Origin: Streptomyces sp. NBC_01669
GTDB lineage: Bacteria > Actinomycetota > Actinomycetes > Streptomycetales > Streptomycetaceae
Length of the DNA stretch: 64,000 bases
Assembly: GCF_026339735.1 (NCBI RefSeq)
Contig: NZ_JAPEQG010000001.1
Span: forward strand, 7,090,501 to 7,154,500
Direction of reading: 5' to 3'
Of this stretch, positions 36,901 to 44,900 are shown one piece after another. The position numbers and the translations under genes are program-made. Under the pieces are notes generated by a model. The model had not been told where the DNA came from and did no database searches. It worked only from the letters and a program-made list of their open reading frames with translations. How positions within the stretch are numbered: the first letter of the stretch is position 1; the number at the start of each line of letters is the position of its first letter.

Positions 36901-37437
36901 GCTCCGCCCGCGCAACTCGGGGCACGCGAGGTGCCCATGCAGTCAGAGCCGAAGGAAGTCGAACCCATGACCACCACCGCAGCCGCTCCCGCCACACCGG
37001 AAGAGGCAGATCCGAGCGCGAGCTTCCGCCATGTCCTGGAGGCCTCGGTCGCAGTGGACCGCACCTGCAAGACCCATGAGGCGGTGCGCTTCGAACTGAT
37101 GGCGGCCCTCCTGCGAGCGGACCGGCAGCCGAAGTCCGACTCCCCGGTGGCCGACGTCGACTGCGTGACCGAGGACGGTCACGTGCTCTACGAAGTACTC
37201 GGCGCAGGCCTTGCCACGTACGCCGATCTCCGCTCGGGAGTGGCCCGCCTCCATGAGGTCAACCACACCCTGCCTACGCCTGCCGACCGTCTCTGCCTCA
37301 TCCTGGCCGGGCCCCCGGCCGAGGACTGGTCGGCCGCCACAGTCCACGGCGTCTTCGGCGTCCACGTCCTGTGGCGCACTCCGCAGGGCTGGGCCGGCCG
37401 GGACGTCGAAACCGCCCTGGGTACCGTCCAGGCGTGA
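33913..37437 (+). CDS. HelD-like UvrD/Rep-family helicase with C-terminal nuclease-like domain
   Basis: A 1,174-aa protein. The N-terminal 130 residues (coiled region, then PWYVGRRAVSDVRTRDTVVV) resemble HelD, an ATPase that remodels RNA polymerase. Walker A is VQGGPGTGKSAVGL (about 260), Walker B HIVVDEAQDLTPM (about 533), and late motifs AQAKGMEYDHVLVVE and QLYIALTRS (about 705-740). The last 140 residues form a separate domain with PVADVDCVTEDGHVLYEVLGAG, a pattern like a PD-(D/E)xK nuclease core but with Leu where Lys is expected. ATG 33913 follows AGGGAGGGG. It is convergent with the DUF262 gene. The island element upstream links it to DISARM. Confidence 0.82.
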   Translation: MNTIARNQVIAEEQKAVDRAYDCYTARLAEMTGTSAAQAAASGKDGIANRLDVVKKAEAYGGLGEESLVIARVDAPEDPGEEPRPWYVGRRAVSDVRTRDTVVVLWTSPLATKWFEAQPHTPGDVVLRRQLRCAQKVVEDYFDDITSATPVPVGPVLETVPEPRPAADDAITAEPATADEAEAEAPPRAAKQPESSERGRRTSAHTPADVARFQRRKPLQPDDFLLRELQRSRSGRMRDIVETIRRDQMDLVTGSPSDILVVQGGPGTGKSAVGLHRVTWLVNNDHFKAQDILVIGPHQRFLDYVGQVLPTLGTRDVNAVQLSRLWDGEILGTDTPRARLVKSDERMAAVLRRRVEHECRPEALDGHLTPPSFEDDEPAFTVTAGSTTLRVPRSEVRALLDEARDGDGSYRERRDRFRSLLVDRLLRELVALAPRRGADGTIRRSLERNRRVERLLERVWPSPGAREALRSLYDSPDLLRACADGILDEEEQAALHRPRADKAEDDPWTLDDRVCLEELRYLITGETTRRYGHIVVDEAQDLTPMQARALRRRVARGGSMTVLGDLAQATGPYPYAGWDRLGALLSDHGDWRVAELTTSYRVPAEIMEFVAPLARAVAPSLPYPRAVREAGADAVRTIVTEPWKLLGDTVAQAVRLVGTSDGRTLRSVAVIVPDDSGWLDEIGRHLDEADGITEQEREAVSVLAAAQAKGMEYDHVLVVEPTTIADRGPSGLRQLYIALTRSTQSLTVLHTAPLPKALTDTDGATEQTLAGIDADSGIAPVTEGDIPEIGTDIRVRVIGHTTGGNYKVEAVSPATDRPLLMAVRHGSTPPAAGVELDAWVLRHASSVSFVTVDERGRRPISPTMATRYADALGVVEELAGGNVPDDVRARLSELKGMANRCLRLDQHDWLDVWRVLGSPDRTRLNLLRDLAANANRASASGTADLDRFRAELERSGWAEDLAEARRTIERRIGAAVDPATASEQDRAFSAPRSETPAPPAQLGAREVPMQSEPKEVEPMTTTAAAPATPEEADPSASFRHVLEASVAVDRTCKTHEAVRFELMAALLRADRQPKSDSPVADVDCVTEDGHVLYEVLGAGLATYADLRSGVARLHEVNHTLPTPADRLCLILAGPPAEDWSAATVHGVFGVHVLWRTPQGWAGRDVETALGTVQA

Positions 37438-37441
37438 CCGG

Positions 37442-37489
37442 CACCGCCGCGGCGGTGGCCTCAGCACGGTGCCGAAAACGGCTTGAGGC
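37442..37489. terminator. Possible hairpins between convergent HelD-like and DUF262 genes
   Basis: A 16-base palindrome CACCGCCGCGGCGGTG at 37442-37457 is followed by a nested hairpin (GCCTCA...GCCG-AAAA-CGGC...TGAGGC). Imperfect, but correctly placed 5 bases after the HelD-like stop. The remaining 147 bases up to 37,636 show nothing clear. Confidence 0.4.
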
Positions 37490-37636
37490 ATGGGTGCGCC
37501 ACACGTTCGGCGAGAGTGCCCCGCCCGTGTGAACCGTTGAATGATCTGTGTGTCACGGGTCACGACCTGCTGGGCCGCCCACTGGGCGGTGTCGCGCAGG
37601 TCTCTGCCGCGCGTGAGACGGAGGTGGGCCGCGGCC

Positions 37637-40186
37637 TCAGGCCCTCCGGGCCAGGTCCAGGGCCGCTGTGTGGATGAACCAGTCCAGTGCCTCGCATATG
37701 GCCTCGCTGTGCTCGGCGAAGACGGCGAGCGGAAACGACGGACGCAGCTCCAGTTTGGCCTCGGGGAGGTCGATGCCGTCGATCTTGTTGAGCCGCTGCA
37801 GCAGCTCGCGGCGCTGCTCCGTGTCGTCGAACGGGCTGCGGTCCTTGAGGTACTGGAAGACGACCTCGGCGGTTCCGGTGACCGGGTAGAGAGCCATTGG
37901 CCACAACACGTGTGGGTGCGTACTCGTACCGGCGTCGAGCATGGGGAAGCAGCTCGTCTCGTCGTGGCGTCCGTAAGTGAGGTAGCCGCCCTGGTGACGC
38001 CAGAAGTCGAGAGTGGTGTTTACCCCGGCCACCGCCTCCGGCCGGTGTTCCCGCAGCTGGCTGCGGAAGCGCTCAGCTGCCTCCGCGTTCTCGTCGTCCG
38101 GCAGGGGATCGTGCGGGGTCTGCTGGGCGACGTCCTTGCCCAGCAGGGTGGCCAGTTCCGCGGCCGTCAGGCGCTGGGAGCGATTGGCCCGGCTGTACCG
38201 GTCGAACTGTACGCCCTCGCTCTGCAACAGCTCCTGGGGAGGCATCCGGTCGCTGCCCTCGACCCAGCGGAACGACGGCGAGATCTTGCCCTCGGAGTTC
38301 AGCACACGATAGGCGCCGATCACCGTCGGATTGGCTGCCAAGTAGGCGCCGACTGGCACCGGGTGGCTGCCGATGAGCTCGGCGACGTCGCCGTACGCCG
38401 TCCATGTGCCGCTGGGCATCGCGACCAGCGCTGCCCGCAGTTCCGCCCAGCTCGACAACTCCTCGGCGGCCGGGCGGAACCCACCGATCGGACCCGGCCA
38501 CAGCTCCACGGCACGCTCCCAGAGGCGGTCGGCGCGGGCCGTGATCTCCGCTTTGCCCCAGCGATTCGAGGAGGCGATCTCCAGGTTCATCCGCAGCGCG
38601 CTGGAGTCGAGGATCTGCTGCTTGCGCTGGAACGGGTGGTTGGAGAGCTTGGAGTTGTCGCCGGTCAGGGTCAGGTTGCCCAGGGTGTGCACCAGCAGGT
38701 CGTGCAGCTCCTGGGGTGACTGGCCCTCCTCCGTCTCGTCGGCGAGGAGATCGAACCACGCCTGCGCCGGCCGCTGGGGGAGGATGTGCTCGACGCTGAG
38801 GGACGCCTTGGCGAAGTCGACGGGCTCGGTGGGGGAGTAGCTCTCCTCCAGGCGGCGCAGGATGTAACTGCGCTGCGGCGGGCGTCCGCCCCAGTAGAAC
38901 GGCTTGCTGCGGATCGCTGTCCGCAGCTCCTCGTCGCTCGGCCACCGGCGCCGCTTCCCCGACAGGAAGCGCCGGACGGCCTCGGCCGCCGGGCGGTCGG
39001 TCTCCAGGTCCTTCGGAGCCTCCATGAAGATGCGGTTGATACCGGCGGTCGGTGTCTGGCAGATCAGGCGCCTGGCCAGGTAGGACTCGACGTACCGCAG
39101 AGCCTCGGCCGCGTCCTCCGGGCTCGTGGAGCCCGCGTCGATGAGGTCCAGCAGATGCAGGGCCAGGGGGTAGTGCGTCTGTCCGCCCCATGCGGCCAGG
39201 CGTTCCAGCGCCGCGCGCAGGGGCGCCGACCGCTCGCGGTCGGGTTCGACGATGCGGAGGAACCGCTGGGCGCGCTCCGACAACTGGGCGATCTCGTGCT
39301 GCAGCGCCTTCTCGTCACCGGCGAGCGGCTGCAGCCGCTTCTGCTGCTCGCGGTAGATCTCGCTCTGCTTGGTCTTGTAGTGACCGCGTACGACCAGATC
39401 CAGCCAGACCAGCAGTTCGAGGTTCTTGGGGCCGAGGCTCTGCTGCATGGGGAGCCACAGCTCCTGGTAGACGCGCTCGCCGCGCTGGGGCAGCAGCATG
39501 AACACGTAGTTGCGCAGCAGGTCGCTCTGGCTGAGGCCGACGCCCGTGTTGTTGATCGACTCGAAGATCCGGTAGACGTTGTCACCCGGCTCGGCGGTGA
39601 TCTCCACGATCGACAGCAGACCCTTGAGAACGCTCTCCACGGTTTCCAGCCAGCCCTCCGAGGCGGCAGCCTCCTGCCCCTCGGTGAGTACTCCGCGGAA
39701 GAACCGGTACGCGCCGCCGATGTTGTCGCCGCCGCCGGCCTGAGGCGTGGACGCGACGCACGCCGTGTACGCCTCCCGGTCCGCCTGCGTGGGCAGCAGA
39801 CGGTAGTGGCCCAGGCCGTCCTGGTATTCGTTGACGAGGATCTGCCGGTGCACCCGATCGGCGCCACGTGGGTCACCCGACTCCTTGAGCTGGTCGCGCA
39901 GCGCGGTGAACGCCAGCATCAACGTGGTGAGACGCTGCTGACCGTCCACGACCAGCCATTTCTGTACTCCGCCGGCCTGGATCTGGCCCGGCGCGAGAAC
40001 GACGGAGCCGAGGAAGTGCGGTGCCGCTGCCTCACCCGCCCGGTGCTGCTCGACGAGCTCGCCCACGTCCTCCCAGAGTCGCAGCAGCTGATCCCTGCCC
40101 CAGCTGTACGTCCGCTGGTAGAGCGGGACTTGGAACTGCTTCTCCCCCTGGACGAGATTGAGGAAGGTGATTTCCTGGGCGCGCAT
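37637..40186 (-). CDS. DUF262-DUF1524 (GmrSD/BrxU-like) nuclease with internal alkyltransferase-like domain
   Basis: An 849-aa protein. DUF262 is N-terminal with the NTP-linked motif KWLVVDGQQRLTTL near residue 83. A long helical middle is followed by the DUF1524 HNH nuclease: SLSVEHILPQ near 464 and HTLGNLTLTGDNSKLSNHPFQRK near 500-525. Residues about 588-640 (TWTAYGDVAELIGSHPVPVG ... AYRVLNSEGKIS) match the DNA-binding fold of MGMT/ATL alkyltransferase-like proteins without an active cysteine. The C-terminal 200 residues are unrecognised. GmrSD, BrxU and SspE of this class cut modified phage DNA or act on phosphorothioate signals. ATG 40186 follows AAAGGAAG. Last gene of a three-gene operon. 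Confidence 0.85.
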   Translation of the reverse strand: MRAQEITFLNLVQGEKQFQVPLYQRTYSWGRDQLLRLWEDVGELVEQHRAGEAAAPHFLGSVVLAPGQIQAGGVQKWLVVDGQQRLTTLMLAFTALRDQLKESGDPRGADRVHRQILVNEYQDGLGHYRLLPTQADREAYTACVASTPQAGGGDNIGGAYRFFRGVLTEGQEAAASEGWLETVESVLKGLLSIVEITAEPGDNVYRIFESINNTGVGLSQSDLLRNYVFMLLPQRGERVYQELWLPMQQSLGPKNLELLVWLDLVVRGHYKTKQSEIYREQQKRLQPLAGDEKALQHEIAQLSERAQRFLRIVEPDRERSAPLRAALERLAAWGGQTHYPLALHLLDLIDAGSTSPEDAAEALRYVESYLARRLICQTPTAGINRIFMEAPKDLETDRPAAEAVRRFLSGKRRRWPSDEELRTAIRSKPFYWGGRPPQRSYILRRLEESYSPTEPVDFAKASLSVEHILPQRPAQAWFDLLADETEEGQSPQELHDLLVHTLGNLTLTGDNSKLSNHPFQRKQQILDSSALRMNLEIASSNRWGKAEITARADRLWERAVELWPGPIGGFRPAAEELSSWAELRAALVAMPSGTWTAYGDVAELIGSHPVPVGAYLAANPTVIGAYRVLNSEGKISPSFRWVEGSDRMPPQELLQSEGVQFDRYSRANRSQRLTAAELATLLGKDVAQQTPHDPLPDDENAEAAERFRSQLREHRPEAVAGVNTTLDFWRHQGGYLTYGRHDETSCFPMLDAGTSTHPHVLWPMALYPVTGTAEVVFQYLKDRSPFDDTEQRRELLQRLNKIDGIDLPEAKLELRPSFPLAVFAEHSEAICEALDWFIHTAALDLARRA

Positions 40187-40230
40187 GTGCTTCCTTTCCC
40201 TGCCGCGAACCGGCGACTGTACGGAGCGCC

Positions 40231-40599
40231 TCAGCGCGATCGGTAGTGCTTCGCCAGGTGCGCGAGCTCGCGTGCCCAGAGCTCGGTGTCGTCACCGGGG
40301 CGGGAGAAATGGTCGCGGCGGGCGAGCTGGAAGAAGCCGCCGGACGGCCACATGGTGGCTTTGAGTACGACGAGGGCGGACAGCATCGGCAGAGATCCGT
40401 CGGGGCTCCGGCGCAAGGACGCGTCCTCCAGGAGATACGACATCGGCCCTCGGTGAGCCGGTACGTCATGTCCCTGCCGGGCCGGCTCGGCGCTGAGTGC
40501 GCCGTAGGTGAGGGGTTCCGCACCGGCGGCGGCGCGCGTCTGCAGGACGCCCACCGTGGCGTCCAAGGCCTGCTCGTACTCCAGCGTGTTCCTCTTCAA
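40231..40599 (-). CDS. Small protein upstream of the DUF262 nuclease
   Basis: About 122 aa, starting at TTG 40599 after GGGAGGG (a TTG at 40620 lacks a ribosome site). The C-terminal segment PMLSALVVLKATMWPSGGFFQLA is a recognisable motif in uncharacterised actinobacterial proteins often seen beside restriction-like genes (from memory). No catalytic motif or membrane segment. It ends 44 bases before the nuclease start on the same strand, so the two are almost surely co-transcribed; a regulator, inhibitor or substrate adaptor of the nuclease is a guess. Confidence 0.7.
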   Translation of the reverse strand: MKRNTLEYEQALDATVGVLQTRAAAGAEPLTYGALSAEPARQGHDVPAHRGPMSYLLEDASLRRSPDGSLPMLSALVVLKATMWPSGGFFQLARRDHFSRPGDDTELWARELAHLAKHYRSR

Positions 40600-40707
40600 G
40601 TGCCCTCCCCAGGACTGCAACTGACACGGTAGTGGATCAGCCTGGTGGTGCGTGACGGTTCATGTGCACAGGGTTGCTGCTGCCGGTCGATCGTGCGGTC
40701 ATGCCTG

Positions 40708-41538
40708 CTAGCCGGCGCCCATGACCACTGTGTGGTTCGAGATCTTGGGCATCGTCTCGTTGGGGGAGCGGCGCAGCAGTTTCATGCTGCGGCCTTCGAC
40801 CCACGCGTTCCAGGACTTGAGGTAGTACAGGAGGTGCTCGCGGGAGTCGTCGCGGCGGCGGTGGGCCTTGCCGCTGGCCAGGCTGAGCATGGTGTTGCGC
40901 AGGGTGAGGCGTGGGTCGCCGGACTCCAGCAGTGCGCCCGTGAGGATGCCGTCCCGCCATGCGGTCTGGTCGATGTCGGGCCGTGTTTCGGTGGTGACGT
41001 ACCAGCCGATCGTCGCTGCGGTGACGGTGATGCGGCAGGCGCGATTGAGTGCGACGCCGTGGTGGAGGGCGTCGCGCATGCCGGGGTGCTGCTCCAGCAT
41101 CACCAGAAGTTGATCGTTGCTGGTGACCGACGAGCCGCCGCTCCACGCGGAGTCCGGGGCGTTCAGGTAGAGGTGGAGGCCGCGCAGGGCTGCTGCGAGG
41201 TGTGTGGCGTTGGCTTCGCCTGCGAGTGCGAGAGCATCGCGGCCAGTGCGCTTGCGGCCTGTGTCCATGACCGTGAAGGCGGTCCGGGGCACGCCGTGTG
41301 TGACGGTGAGGGGCACCGTCGTGCCTGCTTTGACGATCGCGGCCAGGCGGTGCTGACCGTCGATCAGTACATCGTCCTCGTCGAAGGCGATGCCCTGATG
41401 CGTGAGCTGCCATTCGCCCCGCTGGATCTGGGCGGCGAGCTGTTGAACGGTGTTCTTGCTGAGCGGCCGGTTGTTGGTGTTGAGCGTCAGCCACTGAGCG
41501 GCCAACTCGGGTGAAACGCTCAGAACTTCCATATGCAT
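40708..41538 (-). CDS. ParB/sulfiredoxin-fold (DGQHR-motif) protein
   Basis: A 276-aa protein with a ParB-N-like core: QLAAQIQRGEWQLTHQGIAF followed by VLIDGQHRLAAIVKAGTTVP, the DGQHR box at residues 60-64. ParB-fold proteins bind or hydrolyse CTP or act as nucleases (Srx/DndB/DGQHR families); DndB-type members regulate defence islands. No helix-turn-helix is evident in the remainder. ATG 41538 is chosen over the longer frame to 41,631, which would run through the regulatory element. It is the first gene of the operon running into the small protein and the DUF262 nuclease, and divergent from the large helicase. Confidence 0.75.
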   Translation of the reverse strand: MHMEVLSVSPELAAQWLTLNTNNRPLSKNTVQQLAAQIQRGEWQLTHQGIAFDEDDVLIDGQHRLAAIVKAGTTVPLTVTHGVPRTAFTVMDTGRKRTGRDALALAGEANATHLAAALRGLHLYLNAPDSAWSGGSSVTSNDQLLVMLEQHPGMRDALHHGVALNRACRITVTAATIGWYVTTETRPDIDQTAWRDGILTGALLESGDPRLTLRNTMLSLASGKAHRRRDDSREHLLYYLKSWNAWVEGRSMKLLRRSPNETMPKISNHTVVMGAG

Positions 41539-41609
41539 GGCGTGATGGCCCTTCCGGAGGCGACACAGGGCGGCGTGTGAAACGCTGCAGGATCGAGTGT
41601 GCTTCAGTC

Positions 41610-41624
41610 TGTGAACTGAGTCAA
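41610..41624 (+). promoter_or_regulatory. Island element, copy D1 (ParB-like operon / large helicase)
   Basis: TGTGAACTGAGTCAA, identical over 15 bp to the drmA copy. On the minus strand its TTGACT end can serve as a -35 box: 17 bases later is CACACT (41596-41601), a near -10, 58 bases before the ParB-like start. On the + strand it is followed by CATGTTG. Confidence 0.8.
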
Positions 41625-41980
41625 TCGACATGTTGCGTGGATTATGCGACGTTGCCTGAAACTTGGTGCCGGTGGTGCGGTCGGGTAGGTGAGGACTCTT
41701 GCGGCAGTCGGGGAGGTGAGTGCGGGGGTGTCGGGCTCGGTGGTGAGTTTCGGCAGTGACCCTCGTGGGTCGCAGGTGGGTTGGGGCCGGCCGATCGCAT
41801 GGCTGCGATGCCTGGAGGGGCGGTTTGTGGTGCGAGGTTGCTGGTACGCTCCGTGCGTGTGCTCAGTTCACACTGGGGTGGGTTGCGCTGGGGGGCGCGT
41901 GCTGCACTCGTACCCCGGGTGGCTGGGGTGGGATTTCACAAGCAGGCCACCTCGTGGCCTCAGTAGCAGTGGAGTGGCGT
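41625..41980. other. Long leader of the large helicase gene
   Basis: About 355 bases between element D1 and the GTG start at 41,981. The helicase frame is open in the last 225 bases but reads as low-complexity Gly/Arg/Trp/Cys with atypical codons, so I treat it as untranslated. It carries element copy D2 and long G-rich stretches near 41,770-41,930. Confidence 0.5.
41858..41872 (-). promoter_or_regulatory. Island element, copy D2 (large helicase leader)
   Basis: The + strand TGTGCTCAGTTCACA is the reverse complement of TGTGAACTGAGCACA: three mismatches, all at the TTGACT end, to copy D1. It lies 108 bases before the GTG start, so it may be the element that serves this gene directly. The sequence is also a near palindrome (TGTGC...TCACA). 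Confidence 0.55.
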
Positions 41981-44900
41981 GTGAGCCAGAGTGAGAGTGC
42001 GCTGAGCGACGGCATTCGGCCGGTCGGTTCCGTTCATCATTACGACGACGGGCTGCACGTCCGCGTCGACGGCGTGATGCCGTACGAGCTGGTGGACGCC
42101 GATGACTCCCACGGGTACCGGCAGGGCGATGACCTGGTCCGATGCACTCTGTACCTGAGCAACGGAACCGGACGGCCCTTGGAGGTCGACGGGATCAGTC
42201 TGTTGGTCCGTGGTGGCCCGTACGGAAAGACGGCCCGCCAGGTGCAGGACTACCGGACCGAGTTGCTCGACGACGAACTGGGCGGAACGCTGCGCACGGG
42301 GCGGAGGATTTCGGCGACCTGGGCGTACAGCATTCCGGCCGGCACCGCCGGAGAGCTGGACTTCGAAGTGCAGTTCAGGGGCAATCACGAACGTGAGAGC
42401 GTCACGTTCACCACTGCAGGTGCGACGGCCACGACATACCCCATCGACCCCCGCGTACCGGCCGCACGAAAGGAACAGGCACCGCTTCCCGATCAGGCCG
42501 TGCTGTTCGGGGACGAACAGCGTTCCCTGTTCGGGACTGCCGAGCCGGACGTTGCCGACGACTACGTCCTCGGCGCTGCGGAGAGGCCGGCCGCCACGGT
42601 CCCTTCCGACTCCTCGGTCATGCCTGTGCAGCCTGCCGTTCCCGCCCGCGCTGCCGTACCCGCGCGGACGCAGCAACTGTCCGCCGACGAGACCGACGCC
42701 CTGCGCGTCCGCCAGATCTTCCGTTTCCTCGCCGAGGCCGAGGAGTCCAAGGCCCGCCCGGTCCGCACCCTGGACGGGGCAGCCGGAACCGTGTGGTTCG
42801 ACGAACTGCCGGACGACCCCGCGGTCGCTGTGATGCTCGACGGGGTGCTCTCCACCGACGAACCCGCCTGGCTGACGGTCGCCCGCCCCGACCGTGAGGA
42901 TGCCCCGCAGCCGCAGCCGCTCCTCGCACCCTGGGTCGACGAGACGCGCGTTCGTGACTTCAAGCAGACCCGAGCCCCGCATCTGCGCCGACGCATCGAG
43001 CCTGAGTTCCCCGACTGGTCCGCGGGAATTCCGCTGGAGAAGACCTACCACGAGCTGGAGGACCACCCGAAGCGGGAAAGGATCGAGAAGCTGTACGCGG
43101 CCTGGGAGCAGGCGTGGACGGCCTGGGCCGAGCGACGGCGTGCGATCGACCCGCTCGTCAGACTGTACGACCGGCTCCACAAGATGCACGAGGACGCAGC
43201 GAACCTCGGCGAGGCCTATGAACTCGTCCTCGGGTTCGGCCGGCTGACCTGGCAGACGACCGGCGGCCAGCGCGTGGAACGGCACCTCGTCACCCACCGT
43301 GCCACCATTCAGCTCGACCCGTCCACCGGCACGCTCACCGCCGCACCGGACCCGACCGGCATCGGCATGGAGCTCGAAGAGGGCATGCTCGACGGCGCGC
43401 AACATGTCCCGGGCCCGGTACGCGAGGCCATTGTCGAGGTGCTCGAAGGTGCCTCGGACGCCAGCGACCCCGAACACCTGGAAGCCCTGCACACTGCCCT
43501 ACGCAGCTGGGTCAACGCCGCCCACAGTGCCGGGAGTTATCTGCCGACCGCCGAGCGTGTCAAGCCGCGCAGCCTCGACGTACCGTATGTCGGGCTCACA
43601 CCGGCGCTCGTGCTGCGCGAGCGCAACCGCCGCTCCACGCTTGACGCCCTCAAGGCCATCGCCCGCCAGATCGACGGCGGTACACCCCCCACCGAGCTGC
43701 TCGGCTACATTGCGGGCCGCGACGGAGCCCTCACCGCCGCCGACCTGGCGGCGGCGGACGCCCACGGGACGCCGCCCGGGACCGGCGAGATGTTCTTCGC
43801 GCTGCCCGCCAACGAGGAGCAGCGCACCATCGCGGAACGCCTGCGTGCCAACCGGCTGGTGGTCGTGCAAGGCCCCCCAGGCACCGGCAAGACGCACACC
43901 ATCGCCAATCTGGTGACGGACCTCCTCGCACAGGGCAAGCGTGTTCTGATCACCAGCCACACACCGCGCGCGCTGCGTGTGCTGCGGGACAAGCTGCCCG
44001 AATCGGTGCGCGACCTGTGCGTGAGCCGCACCGAGGACGGCGCGGCAGCGCAGCGTGAGCTCGAAGCGTCCGTCAGCAAGATCCTCAGCGAGTACTCCGG
44101 TTACGACCAGAAGGCCTCACAGCGCGAGATCGACGCTCTGCAGGCGCGGCTGACCCGCGCCCGGTCCGTGCAGCAGACCATGCTGCGTGACCTGGCCGTG
44201 CTGCGGGAGCAGGAGACTCGTCGCTTCCCGGCGGAGATCGGCGACTACAGCGGAAGTCTCCAGGAGATCGCCGAGCGTGTGGCCGCGGAGACCGGGACGT
44301 ACGAGTGGATCGGTCCGGTGCCGCAGGAGCAGCCCGCTCCGGTCACCGACGACGCGATACGGCTCCTGCACGCCACCCGTGCGTTCACACCGCATCACCA
44401 GACGCTCGCTGCCGAGGTACCCGGACCCTCCGAACTGGTGGGACCCGGCGACTTCGAGGAGGCCGTCGGCGTCGTGCGCTCGGCGGCGGAGGCGCACGCG
44501 GCGGTGCGTCAGGACCCGCTGAGTCTGCAGTACGACACCGCTGTGCGCGGTCTCGCCGAGAACGACCAGCAGCGGCTCTCGACGACCCTCGATGCGTTCG
44601 CCGGGGCACGGGCGCGTGCCGGGTCGCTGGCCGGTGCGGCAGGTGAGTGGGCCGAGGTGCTCCTGCGAGAGGTGGCCGCGGGACAGGACTGGCAGACCCG
44701 CAGCCGGCACGCCGCTGTGACCGGTGCCCTTGCTGCCGTCGATGCCTCGCTCTCGACCCTGCGTAACTGCATGGTCAGCGGACTGGAGCAGTACGACCCG
44801 GCCGCTGCGCTCGGCCAGGCCATCGCGCTGCTCGACGGGCTGCGGCAGGGACAGAAACTGCGCGGCCCGCTAGGCATACGGTCGAAACTCGCCAAGGCCG

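Noticed and set aside
37526-37540. TGTGAACCGTTGAAT as a further island element
   Set aside because: Only the first seven bases match well, and it lies between convergent gene ends where no promoter is needed.
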